Made by a program: the position numbers and the translations under genes. A model generated the notes under the pieces. It did not search any database and was not told the DNA's origin. It saw only the letters and a program-made list of their open reading frames with translations. From NCBI RefSeq assembly GCF_009683175.1, contig NZ_WKKW01000001.1, forward strand, positions 682,001-746,000: a stretch of 64,000 nucleotides of DNA, written 5' to 3'. Origin of the DNA: Bifidobacterium asteroides (GTDB lineage: Bacteria > Actinomycetota > Actinomycetes > Actinomycetales > Bifidobacteriaceae). Within the stretch, counting starts at the first letter, position 1; every line of letters starts with the position of its first letter. Shown piece after piece: positions 28,950-37,908 of this stretch.

Positions 28950-29872
28950 GGCCGCGCATCCCTTCTGCCGTGAATCATGTCCTTGTAGGCCTGTTCCAAG
29001 GAGGCTTTCTCCGGCTGGAAGTCGTAGAGCACCACGCCCTCCTGGGCCAGAATCGAGGCTGTCGAAGCCAGGGGCGCGCCCTGGATGCGGAAACGGGCGG
29101 CATCCGGCGGACAGCTCTCGTCTGGCGGCAGACGGGTGATGCTGATTCCGGCAGCCGTGGCCAGGGCGGCCCTTAACTGGTCGGGCTGCGGCGTTACCGC
29201 ATAGATGGAGTCCCGGGAGTGCTCGCCGATGAATCGGGCCACTGTCGTTCTCTCCAGGACCCTTCCCTTGGCGATGATGACCAGATCGTCGGCGATTTGA
29301 GCCACCTCGTTGATCTTACGGGAGCTCAGGAGGACTGCCCTGCCCTGTGAGGCAAGACCGCGCCAAATGTCCCTCACCCGCTCGGCTCCCCCGGGATCCA
29401 GACCGTAAAGGGGATCATCCAGAACCAGGTTGTGCGGGTCACCCAGAAGGGCTGCAGCCAAGGCCAGTCGCTGACTCATCCCAAGAGAAAGGGAACCTGT
29501 CGGCCTGTCGGCGACCGATTGCAAGCCGACCATCTCAAGCACCTGGTCCACCCGACGTCGATCAATGCCATTGACTGCGGCCAGGGCCAGCAGGTGGTCC
29601 CTGGCCTTGCAGGCAGGATGGGCGTTGCGTGGATTCAGTATCGCTCCTGCTGTCCGCATGGGCGATGAGAGCCGGACGAAAGGCTGGCCATCGAACAGGG
29701 CCTTTCCTGCATCAGGGCGAACCAGCCCCAGAGCAGTGCGCAGTGTGGTCGACTTGCCGGCACCTTTAGGCCCCACAAACCCGGTCACCCGACCGTCCCT
29801 GGCCGTGAAGGAGACACGGTTCAGTGCCTTGCGGGAGCCAAAGCGCTTGGTCAGCGAGTCGATGACAATCAT
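28946..29872 (-). CDS. ABC transporter ATPase with altered catalytic residues
   Basis: The 308-residue protein has the ABC-2 ATPase layout (BcrA/CcmA-like). Walker A is GPKGAGKST at residues 34-42, with Lys36 where Asn is normal. The signature is LSLGMSQR (128-135), common for this subfamily. Walker B is LVLDDP, so the catalytic Glu is Asp153. The switch segment is VLLSSRKINEV, so the H-loop His is Arg185. Both codons were checked on the minus strand (GAT and CGT). Known ABC ATPases rely on this Glu/His pair for hydrolysis, so slow or absent turnover is inferred. It overlaps the methyltransferase gene upstream and the permease gene downstream by 4 bases each. Confidence 0.87.
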   Translation of the reverse strand: MIVIDSLTKRFGSRKALNRVSFTARDGRVTGFVGPKGAGKSTTLRTALGLVRPDAGKALFDGQPFVRLSSPMRTAGAILNPRNAHPACKARDHLLALAAVNGIDRRRVDQVLEMVGLQSVADRPTGSLSLGMSQRLALAAALLGDPHNLVLDDPLYGLDPGGAERVRDIWRGLASQGRAVLLSSRKINEVAQIADDLVIIAKGRVLERTTVARFIGEHSRDSIYAVTPQPDQLRAALATAAGISITRLPPDESCPPDAARFRIQGAPLASTASILAQEGVVLYDFQPEKASLEQAYKDMIHGRRDARP

Positions 29873-30573
29873 GGCCCCGCCACCTCCGCGTGCTGGCAGA
29901 TCCAGGAGTGCATGGCCACGGCAGCCGCAGCCCCGGCGTTGATGGAGCGCACCGATCCGAACTGGGAGATGTAGACCACATCGTCCGCCAGCTCCAAGGC
30001 CTTCTTGGACAGCCCCGGCCCCTCAGCGCCGAACATGAGCAGACAGCGACGGGGAAAGCGATAGGTCTCCATGGGGACGGCCCCGGGGACGTTGTCGATG
30101 GCGATCATGCGGGGGGTGGACTCCCCCTGCCCGGCCGCCTCTTCTCGCAGGGTGGCCGTCATGGTTGCTATGTCGGGGTCGTGGACCACATGCTGGTAGA
30201 GCTCGGTCATCAACGAGCCCTTGCGGTTCCATTTGTGAGGACCGACTATATGGACGCAGCGGGCGGCGAAGGCGTTGGCGGTTCGGACCATGGAGCCGAT
30301 ATTGAAATCGTGGGTCCAATTCTCCACAGCCACCTCGAAGTCATGACGGCCCCGGCGATCCAGGTCGTCCCGAATGGCATCGACCTTCCAATATCGGTAA
30401 CGGTCCAAAACGTTGCGCCGATCCCCCTGCTCCAGCAGTTCAGGGTCATAGCGCTGGTCCGTCGGCAGGGGCTGCTCAGGATGCTCTTCCTGCCAGGGGC
30501 CGACCCCCACCTGGCGGAAGACCGGCTCATCAGAGGCCATGGCCGCTCGGGTCACCGGATCAGGTTCCCTCAT
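29869..30573 (-). CDS. TrmH/SpoU family RNA 2'-O-methyltransferase
   Basis: The 234-residue protein carries the three SPOUT motifs: NIGSMVRTANAF (motif 1), LLMFGAEGPGLSKKAL (motif 2) and SQFGSVRSINAGAAAAVAMH (motif 3). These form the trefoil knot that binds S-adenosylmethionine. The target, a tRNA or rRNA ribose, cannot be read from sequence. A 60-residue N-terminal extension precedes the domain. It overlaps the phosphoribosyltransferase-like gene and the ABC ATPase gene by ATGA at each end. Confidence 0.92.
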   Translation of the reverse strand: MREPDPVTRAAMASDEPVFRQVGVGPWQEEHPEQPLPTDQRYDPELLEQGDRRNVLDRYRYWKVDAIRDDLDRRGRHDFEVAVENWTHDFNIGSMVRTANAFAARCVHIVGPHKWNRKGSLMTELYQHVVHDPDIATMTATLREEAAGQGESTPRMIAIDNVPGAVPMETYRFPRRCLLMFGAEGPGLSKKALELADDVVYISQFGSVRSINAGAAAAVAMHSWICQHAEVAGP

Positions 30574-31247
30574 GACCGCTCCGGAGAGTCATCGGCCGCA
30601 CCGACGAATTGATCCTCCTGGTAGGCGCAGATGAAAGGCAGTCTTTGCCGGGAGCCGTCCACTGGATCGACCACCTGAACGCTGCCATCGGTCCGGCCAC
30701 CCACCAGCGAGGCGATGGCCAACGTCTTGGCACCCTGACGCTGGATGATCCCGCAGTCAAGATTGAGTTCGTTATTCCTGCCCAAGGTAACCAGGGACGA
30801 GGTCTGCACATAGGATTTCCGGCCCAGCCAAGCATCCAGAAGGATAACCCGTCTGCCTTCGATGGACGGGCCCTTGATGGAGGGGTAAACGAAGTCCATG
30901 ACAAAGGCGTCCAGATCCTGCCCACGCGAGGCTGCGGCATGAAGCATGGCATCAGCCAGTGGCACGGCAGCGGCGGTCAGGGCCCCAACCGCATCGAAGT
31001 CGTCGACTGAATAGCCCGCATCCTCCAGGGTGTCCAGAAGAACATGCCCGGCAAGTTCGGCCCCGCGATGATGAAAGGTGACCCCGCTCAGCTCGGTGAA
31101 GGGACGCCCGCCGATCTCCTGGGTCAGGAGTTCACGCAGCTGATCGACCGGCTCAGGCAGGTCCACGTCGGATTTGCGTCCGACCAGATCAGGCGACCCA
31201 GTGGGCCTGAAGGATGAACCCTCTTGTCTCTTCGTTGCCTCGTTCAT
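30570..31247 (-). CDS. Orotate phosphoribosyltransferase-like protein, degenerate PRPP loop
   Basis: The 225-residue protein follows the type I PRTase/OPRT fold order: LTQEIGGRPFTELSGVTFHH, FDAVGALTAAAVPLADAML (substrate loop region) and GRRVILLDAWLGRKSYVQTS in the place of the PRPP-binding loop. In active OPRT the last reads roughly VDDVITAG; here it is LLDAWLGRK, and the flexible-loop R-K-E-x-K motif is missing. It is therefore probably not a working OPRT, though a different phosphosugar ligand is possible. It is the first gene of an ATGA-coupled series with trmH-type, ABC ATPase and permease genes. Confidence 0.7.
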   Translation of the reverse strand: MNEATKRQEGSSFRPTGSPDLVGRKSDVDLPEPVDQLRELLTQEIGGRPFTELSGVTFHHRGAELAGHVLLDTLEDAGYSVDDFDAVGALTAAAVPLADAMLHAAASRGQDLDAFVMDFVYPSIKGPSIEGRRVILLDAWLGRKSYVQTSSLVTLGRNNELNLDCGIIQRQGAKTLAIASLVGGRTDGSVQVVDPVDGSRQRLPFICAYQEDQFVGAADDSPERS

Positions 31248-31284
31248 GCTTATCAGACTAGCGCCGGAGGCCCCTAAGCGGCAC

Positions 31285-32637
31285 TCACTGCCCTTGGTCA
31301 GGCAAAACTTCCGGAGCTGTCAGCTCCCTGATATTGCCCTTGTCTGAATCGATCATGTCGACCGAATCGATGACCTTGGAGGGATCCATCTGCTGCAGCT
31401 TGCGGGCGGTGACCAGAACGCGCGACTCCAAAGAGGAGGCGAACTTGTTGTAGGCGGTCACTGTGGCAGTGATGGAACGGCCCAGTTTGTTGGCCCGATC
31501 ACCCAAGACCACAAAGCGGTCATAGAGCTCGTGGGTCAATGTAAAGAGAGTCCGGGCGTCCTCGGACAGGTTCTGCTGCTGCCAGGCATAGGCCACCGAC
31601 TTGAGCACAGCCCAGAGAGTCACCGGCGAGGTCAGGGCCACCTTTTGGGCAAAGGCATCATCCATCAGGGTGGGATCCACCTCCAGGGCGGCCTGCAGAA
31701 GGGAGTCGTTGGGGATGAAGGCCACCACGAAGTCCGGGGCCGTTTCGAAGGCGTTCCAGTATTCCTTATCGGCCAGGGCCTTGACGTGCTCGCGCAGGGC
31801 CCGGGCATGCGCCTTGAGCAGTTCGTCCCGGCGGCGCAGCTCGTCGTCCGAAGCAGTATCGGGAATCTCGCAGGCCCGCTGGTAGTCGGAATAAGGGGCC
31901 TTGGCATCAATGGGAATGGTCTTGCCGCCGGGCAGATGGACCACCATATCGGGGCGCAGGACGCGACCATCCGAGGCCGTGACCACTACCTGAGTATCGA
32001 AGTCCACATGCTCCAGGAGCCCCGCAGATTCGACGATATTCCTGAGCTGAGCCTCGCCCCAGGCGCCGCGTACCTTGTTGTTGCGCAGGGCCGAAGCCAA
32101 AGAGCTAGTCTCCTTGTCCAGTCGCCCCTGCTGCTCGCCCAGACTCTTCAGCTGCTGCCCCAGGGAGCCCATCTCCTGCTTGCGGCCCTCCTCGATCTGG
32201 GCAACCTTGTGTTGTAGGGCGTCAAGATTCTTTTGCACCGGGGCCAGAGCCGAGAGCACCTTGCTCTCCTCCTCCATGCTCTCAGCCTGCTTGCGCCGCT
32301 TCTCCTCCTCCTGAGCCTGGGCGCGGCGGCGCTCCTGCTCGATTCTGATCTGTTCGGCCTGCTGGGCCTGGGCCAGCTGGGACTTGACAAAGGAGAGCTC
32401 GCGGTTCAGACCGTCCACCTTGGTCCGTGCCTCAACCAGAGCCGCATCGGATCCATGTAGCCGTTCCTGGGCCTGATCCAGCTGCGCGCGCAGCTCATCC
32501 ACCTGGCCGTCGGACCCCATACCGACGGCCTTCCGACCCTGGGCACGACCCAGCACATACCCGGCCAGTCCTCCCAGGACTATACCGATCAGCAGGAGAA
32601 GCACCACCATGACCACTGATGACGTAGAATCGAACAT
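31285..32637 (-). CDS. rmuC: DNA recombination protein RmuC
   Basis: The 450-residue protein has an N-terminal membrane anchor (VVMVVLLLLIGIVLGGLAGY), a long Gln/Glu/Arg-rich coiled coil (about 30-190) and a C-terminal RmuC domain (KVRGAWGEAQLRNIVESAGL, IPIDAKAPYSDYQRA, FVVAFIPNDSLLQAALE). RmuC limits recombination at inverted repeats and has a restriction-endonuclease-like fold. The ATG at 32637 puts the membrane anchor at the N-terminus; AGGAGG lies 13 bases upstream, which is far. The start codon sits inside a LexA-like palindrome. Confidence 0.93.
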   Translation of the reverse strand: MFDSTSSVVMVVLLLLIGIVLGGLAGYVLGRAQGRKAVGMGSDGQVDELRAQLDQAQERLHGSDAALVEARTKVDGLNRELSFVKSQLAQAQQAEQIRIEQERRRAQAQEEEKRRKQAESMEEESKVLSALAPVQKNLDALQHKVAQIEEGRKQEMGSLGQQLKSLGEQQGRLDKETSSLASALRNNKVRGAWGEAQLRNIVESAGLLEHVDFDTQVVVTASDGRVLRPDMVVHLPGGKTIPIDAKAPYSDYQRACEIPDTASDDELRRRDELLKAHARALREHVKALADKEYWNAFETAPDFVVAFIPNDSLLQAALEVDPTLMDDAFAQKVALTSPVTLWAVLKSVAYAWQQQNLSEDARTLFTLTHELYDRFVVLGDRANKLGRSITATVTAYNKFASSLESRVLVTARKLQQMDPSKVIDSVDMIDSDKGNIRELTAPEVLPDQGQ

Positions 32638-32645
32638 ATGTTCTA
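32630..32645. promoter_or_regulatory. Candidate LexA (SOS) box at the rmuC start
   Basis: TCGAACATATGTTCTA matches the actinobacterial LexA box TCGAAC-N4-GTTCGA at 11 of 12 defined positions, with a perfect GAAC-ATAT-GTTC core. It overlaps the rmuC start codon (32635-32637). The divergent P-type ATPase-like gene begins 168 bases away. Confidence 0.6.
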
Positions 32646-32813
32646 GTAAACCTCCTGCACTGGACCCGGAAACCAGATCGGCGCGGCAGGCTGCCGGCGA
32701 TAATCGGAGAATTCGTTTTTTCCGCAAGGAATCGGCCTTAAGACCGGTGCCGGACCGCAATTAAGGGCAGAATAGGAAATATCAAGGGGTTGGAGCAAGA
32801 CCGAAGGAGATCC

Positions 32814-34889
32814 GTGGGTATCGATATCTTCCTGGCGATAGCCGATCTGGTCGTGGCCTGTGCGGTCACCTGGCTGATCATCTGGTACTTCCTTATGCCG
32901 TCGGCCCACACCAGTGACCAGGATGCAGCCGCGGGCTCCCCGACCAACCGCTCCTGGCGCGATCCCGAGGATTGGGGCAAATGGGGAGCCGATCTGGACT
33001 CCCGCAGCCACCGTCTGCTCAGGCCGACCATCGTAAGTGCCCTGCTGACCGCGCCCGTCCTGGTTCTGGATCTGTTCGATCGATTCGGCCCTGATCTGAT
33101 TCCCTCCTGGCTGGCCAGCCCCTGGGTCCAGGCTATTCTGATAACCCCGGTCATCTTCTACTGCGGCCGTGGAATACTCATGGATGGCTGGAAGTCCATG
33201 ACCGAGCACCGCTGCAGCCCCGATCTCCTGGCCATGCTGGCCACAAGCCTGGCCTACCTGTACAGCCTGGCCACCTGTCTGGCCGGATCCCTGCTGCCGG
33301 AGGGATCACGATCCCCATACTTCGATCTGATTGGCGTGGTCATCACCCTCCTCTTGCTGGCCCGGGTCATCGGCACCAAAATGGAAGCATCCTTGGTGGC
33401 CTCTCTGAACCATCTTACGGAGATCCGGCCAGTCTCAGGTCTGGTGGCCGATTCCGAGCATCCGCAGACAGTTCCCGCCCAGATGCTTGCACGCGACCGG
33501 ATCCACCCAGGCGATCTGCTCCTGGTACGCACAGGAGAGCGCCCAGCCGCCGATGGGGTTGTGGAGTCAGGGTCGGCCCTGGTGGACGACAGCGAACTGA
33601 CTGGTGGCGACCGACCCCGGCCATGCGGACCCGGCGACCGGATCCTGGCCTCCAGCAAAGTCCTGGAGGGTCGACTGTCCATCCGCGTGGATGCCGCCGG
33701 CGATAATACCTATGCAGCCAGGCTCGTGAAGATCATTCCTCAGGCCCTGGTCGAGCGATCCCCCGCCATGCGCAGGATGGATCGAATCGTCCACACAGCC
33801 ATCGCCCTGATCATGATCCTGGCTGTCTGGACCTTCATGCTCTGGCTCATGCTGGGACCACAGCCCCACCTGGCCCATGCTGTAGGCAATGCCGTCTGTG
33901 TGCTGACCATCGCCTCTCCCGCCGTCGCAGCCATGACCATCCCCATGGCCTTTCGAACCAGCCTGGAGACGGGCCTGGCCCACGGTCTGCTCTTCACTTC
34001 GCCGCGGGCCATGAACCACCTGGGGCGGGTGCGCACCTTAATTCTCGACGACTCCTCTCTGCTGGATCCCGACGACTCGGAGGGCCAAGGTGTCCACACG
34101 GAATCCCTGACCAGGACCGCCACCCATCTACGCTCCCTGCGGGTGAGCAGCCTGATCCTGGATGGAAGCCACCAGCCGGACGACAGGATTGAGCGGGCGG
34201 CCCGTCAGGCAGGTGTGGATATGCTGATCACCCGGCTGACCCCCGAGCGCAAGCGCGAGTGCATGGATCGGCTCAATCACGACCTGACCCGGACCAGCAG
34301 GGGCGTACCAGCGGATCGAACTGGTCAAGACACCGCATCAGGCTCAAAGCAGGACCGCACCAGCCTCGTGGCTCTGGCGGCTGGAACCGCAGCGGATCCC
34401 GAACTGACGGCCAGGGCTCAGGTGGGTATCACTTTGGGTCCAAAACTCAAAGCCGACAGGGACCATGCCGAGGATGACACCGACCCGCCGCAGCCGGACC
34501 TGATCCTGCACCAGGGCGACCTGGACGGGACCAGTAGAGCCATAGAACTGAGCCGAGCCACCACCCAGGTCATCAGGCAGAACCTGACCTGGTCCACCGT
34601 CTACAACATGATCGCCCTGGTCATTGCCACCGGAATCTGCCAACCTTTCCTGGGCTGGATGCTCAACCCCATGATCGCAGCAGTAACAGGAGCCCTATCC
34701 ACCATCCTGGCCATGCTCAACGTTCGTCGCCTGCACCGGCTGCGGCACCTGCGCCGCCGCTGGCTACACCTGGCCCTGATCGACACGGACCAGCTCCCGA
34801 CAGTCGCTGCACGGCGCCCTCAGATCATCGTCGACAGCCAGTGGGAGTCCATGCAAGAGGGCAAGGACCCGGCTGCTGCTATGGATTGA
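32814..34889 (+). CDS. P1B-type ATPase-like protein lacking catalytic motifs
   Basis: The 691-residue protein keeps the heavy-metal P-type ATPase outline: about eight membrane spans, an actuator-like region and a shortened cytosolic loop, with recognisable segments such as SPDLLAMLATSLAYLYS and VGNAVCVLTIASPAVAAMTI. Every hallmark is altered. TGE is TGG (near residue 262). The metal-site CPC is SPA (near 367). DKTGT is DDSSL (near 411). GDGxND is AAGTAAD (near 521). The P/N domain between the last two is about 110 residues, far shorter than normal. The frame is intact. GTG at 32814 has AAGGAGA just upstream; TTG at 32790 is an alternative. Autophosphorylation and metal pumping look impossible. 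Confidence 0.8.
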   Translation: MGIDIFLAIADLVVACAVTWLIIWYFLMPSAHTSDQDAAAGSPTNRSWRDPEDWGKWGADLDSRSHRLLRPTIVSALLTAPVLVLDLFDRFGPDLIPSWLASPWVQAILITPVIFYCGRGILMDGWKSMTEHRCSPDLLAMLATSLAYLYSLATCLAGSLLPEGSRSPYFDLIGVVITLLLLARVIGTKMEASLVASLNHLTEIRPVSGLVADSEHPQTVPAQMLARDRIHPGDLLLVRTGERPAADGVVESGSALVDDSELTGGDRPRPCGPGDRILASSKVLEGRLSIRVDAAGDNTYAARLVKIIPQALVERSPAMRRMDRIVHTAIALIMILAVWTFMLWLMLGPQPHLAHAVGNAVCVLTIASPAVAAMTIPMAFRTSLETGLAHGLLFTSPRAMNHLGRVRTLILDDSSLLDPDDSEGQGVHTESLTRTATHLRSLRVSSLILDGSHQPDDRIERAARQAGVDMLITRLTPERKRECMDRLNHDLTRTSRGVPADRTGQDTASGSKQDRTSLVALAAGTAADPELTARAQVGITLGPKLKADRDHAEDDTDPPQPDLILHQGDLDGTSRAIELSRATTQVIRQNLTWSTVYNMIALVIATGICQPFLGWMLNPMIAAVTGALSTILAMLNVRRLHRLRHLRRRWLHLALIDTDQLPTVAARRPQIIVDSQWESMQEGKDPAAAMD

Positions 34890-34913
34890 ATCCACAAAGA
34901 ACAATCTGTGGAG

Positions 34914-34955
34914 CAAAAAGGTTCGGCACCCGGGAATGATCCCGGGTGCCGGACC
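34914..34955 (-). terminator. Rho-independent terminator of clpB
   Basis: GGTTCGGCACCCGGGA (34920-34935) pairs with 34940-34955 with one mismatch and a 4-base loop, and on the minus strand it runs into TTTTTGCTCC. It lies at the 3' end of clpB, between it and the convergent P-type ATPase-like gene. Confidence 0.9.
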
Positions 34956-34964
34956 CAATTGACC

Positions 34965-37748
34965 TCAGTGAGACTGGGTCTGACCTTGATCGTCACCACG
35001 TGCGGCATGACGGCCACGACCTCCATCGCGTCCGGCATCACCGGCATCAGCATCAGCGTCGCCATCAGCCGTCACATCGTCGACCGTGACCGAGTCATCG
35101 ACCAGGTTTTCAGTGGTCCAGGCGGTCAGCTCCAAGTGATCGCCGCCGGTCTGATCCACCAGGACCGTGTCGCCGTCGTGGACCTTGCCAGCCAGCAGCA
35201 TCCTGGCAAGCTGATCGCCCACCTCAGTCTGGACCAGTCGACGCAGCGGACGAGCGCCGAAAGCCGGATCATAACCTATGTTGGCCAGCCACTCCCGAGC
35301 GGAGTCGGTGACATCCAGAGTGATGCGCCGATCGGTCAGCCGCTGGGCCACCTGCTTGACCTGGATGTCCACAATGGAACCCAGCTCGTCGCGGGTCAAC
35401 GGATGGAAGATGACCAGATCGTCCAAGCGGTTGATGAACTCGGGCTTGAAGTTGGCGTGCACAGCATCCATGACGGCCTTGCGCTTGCCTTCCTCATCCA
35501 GGTCGTCCCGGACCAGGAACTGCGAGCCCAGGTTGGAGGTCATGATCAGGATGGTGTTCTTGAAGTCCACCGTCCTGCCCTGGCCATCGGTCAGCCTGCC
35601 GTCATCCAGGACCTGCAGGAGCAGGTCGAAGACCTCAGGGTTGGCCTTCTCCACCTCATCGAAGAGGACCACCGAGTAGGGCCGCCTACGCACGGCCTCG
35701 GTCAGCTGGCCGCCCTCCTCATAGCCCACATAGCCGGGGGCAGCGCCGATCAGCCGGGAGACCGAGGCCTTCTCCATGTACTCTGACATGTCGATGCGGA
35801 CCATGGCCTTCTCGTCGTCAAAGAGGAAGTCTGCCAGGGCCTTGGCCAGCTCCGTCTTACCTACGCCCGTGGGGCCCAGGAACATGAAGGATCCAGTGGG
35901 CCTATCGGGGTCGGCGATGCCGGCACGCGAGCGCCGGACCGCGTCGGAGACTGCATGGATGGCCTCCTGCTGGCCGACCACCCGCTTGCCCAGGTAGTCC
36001 TCCATATGCAGGAGCTTCTCGTTCTCGCCCTCCATGAGCCGTCCCACAGGGATGCCGGTCCAATCAGAGACGATCTCAGCCACGGAATCCGCATCCACAT
36101 GGTCAGGAACCATGGGCTCCTGGGCCGGGCCGCCGGCGATGTCAGCTCCATCGGGACCCGCATCATTGGCGGCGTTCTTGGCCTGCTCGGCCGCGTTCTC
36201 CGCCTGGGCCAGCTGCTTGCGAATGCCGGGGATCTCCCCGTAGAGAATGCGGGAGGCCTTCTCCAGGTCGCCCTCACGAGTGGCCTTGTCGGCCTCGACC
36301 CGCTTGGCATCCAGCTGGGCGCGCAGGTCGCCGACTTTGTTGTGGCCGGCCTTCTCGTTCTCCCAGCGGGCCTTGAGACCACCCAGCTTCTCGCGGGAAT
36401 CCGCCAGCTCGGCCTGCAGCTTGCTCAGACGGTCCTTGGAGGCGGGGTCATCGGCCTTCTTCAGCTGCATCTCCTCCATCTCCAGACGGGTGACGCGGCG
36501 TTGAAGCTCGTCGATCTCCTCAGGCTGGGAGTCCAGCTCCATCCGCAGGTGGGCAGCGGCCTCGTCAACCAGGTCGATGGCCTTGTCGGGCAGCTGACGA
36601 CCAGATATGTACCGGTTGGACAGCGTGGCCGCAGCCACCAGGGCATCATCCCCGATGGTCACCTTGTGGTGGGCCTCGTAACGCTGCTTGAGACCACGCA
36701 GGATGGCCACGGTGTCCTCCACGGAGGGCTCGCCTACGAAGACCTGCTGGAAGCGGCGCTCCAGAGCCGGATCCTTCTCGATATTCTCGCGGTATTCGTC
36801 CAAGGTGGTGGCACCGATCAGGCGCAGTTCACCCCTGGCCAACATGGGCTTGAGCATGTTGCCCGCGTCCATGGATCCCTCGGCGGCACCAGCACCGACG
36901 ATGGTGTGAATCTCGTCGATGAAGGTGATGACCTGACCGTTGGCGCTCTTGATCTCGTTGAGAACGGCCTTGAGTCGTTCCTCAAACTCGCCGCGGTACT
37001 TGCTGCCAGCCACCATGGAGCTCAGATCCAGTGAGATCAGTCTCTTGCCCTGCAGGGTGGTAGGTACGTCGCCAGCCACGATGCGCTCGGCCAGCCCCTC
37101 GACCACAGCTGTCTTGCCCACGCCGGGCTCACCGATGAGAACAGGGTTGTTCTTGGTGCGCCGCGACAGGATCTGCATGACACGACGGATTTCCTGGTCC
37201 CTGCCGATGACCGGGTCCAGCTTGCCCTCCTTGGCCTGGGCGGTCAGATCGGTGGAGTACTTCTCCAGGGCCTTGTAGGTGCCTTCGGCATCCGGGCTGG
37301 TCACCTTGGCGCCGCCGCGCACCTGGGGCACAGCCTTGCGCAGGGTATCGGCCTGCAGACCGTTCCGATTCAGAATATCGGCGGCCTGCGAGGGACCCTG
37401 GGCGATGGCGATGAGCAGGTGCTCGGTGGAGACGTACTCGTCCCCCATGGCCTGCATTTCCTTCTCAGCCTGGGCCAGGGCCATGCTGAGCTGACGGCTG
37501 GCATCGGGCTGCGAGGCCGTGGATCCGCTGGCCGACGGCAGGGCCACCAGGGCCTGACGGACCTCGGCACCGACTCTTTGGCTGTCGCCGCCTGCGGCCT
37601 GGATCAGTCCAGGTACCACGCCGGACTGCTGACGCAGCAGGGAGTCCAGCAGATGGAGCACATCCACCTGGGGGTTGCCGGCAGCCGAGGCCGACTGAAT
37701 GGCATCGCCTATGGCCTGCTGAGCCATGGTGGTGAAGTTTTCGTTCAT
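34965..37748 (-). CDS. clpB: Chaperone ClpB (AAA+ disaggregase)
   Basis: The 927-residue hexameric disaggregase works with DnaK to rescue aggregated proteins. It has the N-domain repeat ([16 protein letters not shown]...), NBD1 with [15 protein letters not shown] near residue 207, a long middle coiled coil ([18 protein letters not shown]) and NBD2 with [14 protein letters not shown] near 624. The ATG at 37748 has GGAGG upstream; an in-frame start 60 bases further up is not needed. The C-terminus carries an unusual Asp/Ala/Gly-rich tail ([17 protein letters not shown]). A HAIR box lies 110 bases upstream, and a strong terminator follows. Confidence 0.97.
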   Translation of the reverse strand: MNENFTTMAQQAIGDAIQSASAAGNPQVDVLHLLDSLLRQQSGVVPGLIQAAGGDSQRVGAEVRQALVALPSASGSTASQPDASRQLSMALAQAEKEMQAMGDEYVSTEHLLIAIAQGPSQAADILNRNGLQADTLRKAVPQVRGGAKVTSPDAEGTYKALEKYSTDLTAQAKEGKLDPVIGRDQEIRRVMQILSRRTKNNPVLIGEPGVGKTAVVEGLAERIVAGDVPTTLQGKRLISLDLSSMVAGSKYRGEFEERLKAVLNEIKSANGQVITFIDEIHTIVGAGAAEGSMDAGNMLKPMLARGELRLIGATTLDEYRENIEKDPALERRFQQVFVGEPSVEDTVAILRGLKQRYEAHHKVTIGDDALVAAATLSNRYISGRQLPDKAIDLVDEAAAHLRMELDSQPEEIDELQRRVTRLEMEEMQLKKADDPASKDRLSKLQAELADSREKLGGLKARWENEKAGHNKVGDLRAQLDAKRVEADKATREGDLEKASRILYGEIPGIRKQLAQAENAAEQAKNAANDAGPDGADIAGGPAQEPMVPDHVDADSVAEIVSDWTGIPVGRLMEGENEKLLHMEDYLGKRVVGQQEAIHAVSDAVRRSRAGIADPDRPTGSFMFLGPTGVGKTELAKALADFLFDDEKAMVRIDMSEYMEKASVSRLIGAAPGYVGYEEGGQLTEAVRRRPYSVVLFDEVEKANPEVFDLLLQVLDDGRLTDGQGRTVDFKNTILIMTSNLGSQFLVRDDLDEEGKRKAVMDAVHANFKPEFINRLDDLVIFHPLTRDELGSIVDIQVKQVAQRLTDRRITLDVTDSAREWLANIGYDPAFGARPLRRLVQTEVGDQLARMLLAGKVHDGDTVLVDQTGGDHLELTAWTTENLVDDSVTVDDVTADGDADADAGDAGRDGGRGRHAARGDDQGQTQSH

Positions 37749-37857
37749 AGAGCATCCTCCAACATTCTTCGGCGGGGCCAGCCGAATCACTCGACCAGAC
37801 CCCGTCACGGGTTCATCTGTCTTCTACAACAGCGAAAGGAGGACACCTATTCCCAAA

Positions 37858-37878
37858 CTTGAGCCTTAACGACTCAAG
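37858..37878. promoter_or_regulatory. HAIR box (HspR operator) upstream of clpB
   Basis: CTTGAGC-N7-ACTCAAG matches the HspR-associated inverted repeat CTTGAGT-N7-ACTCAAG with one mismatch. It lies 110 bases upstream of the clpB ATG. In actinobacteria HspR represses clpB and dnaK from such sites, so heat-shock control of clpB is well supported. Confidence 0.85.
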
Positions 37879-37908
37879 TTTTTATATCGTTTGTTTTCCT
37901 GCTATTTG

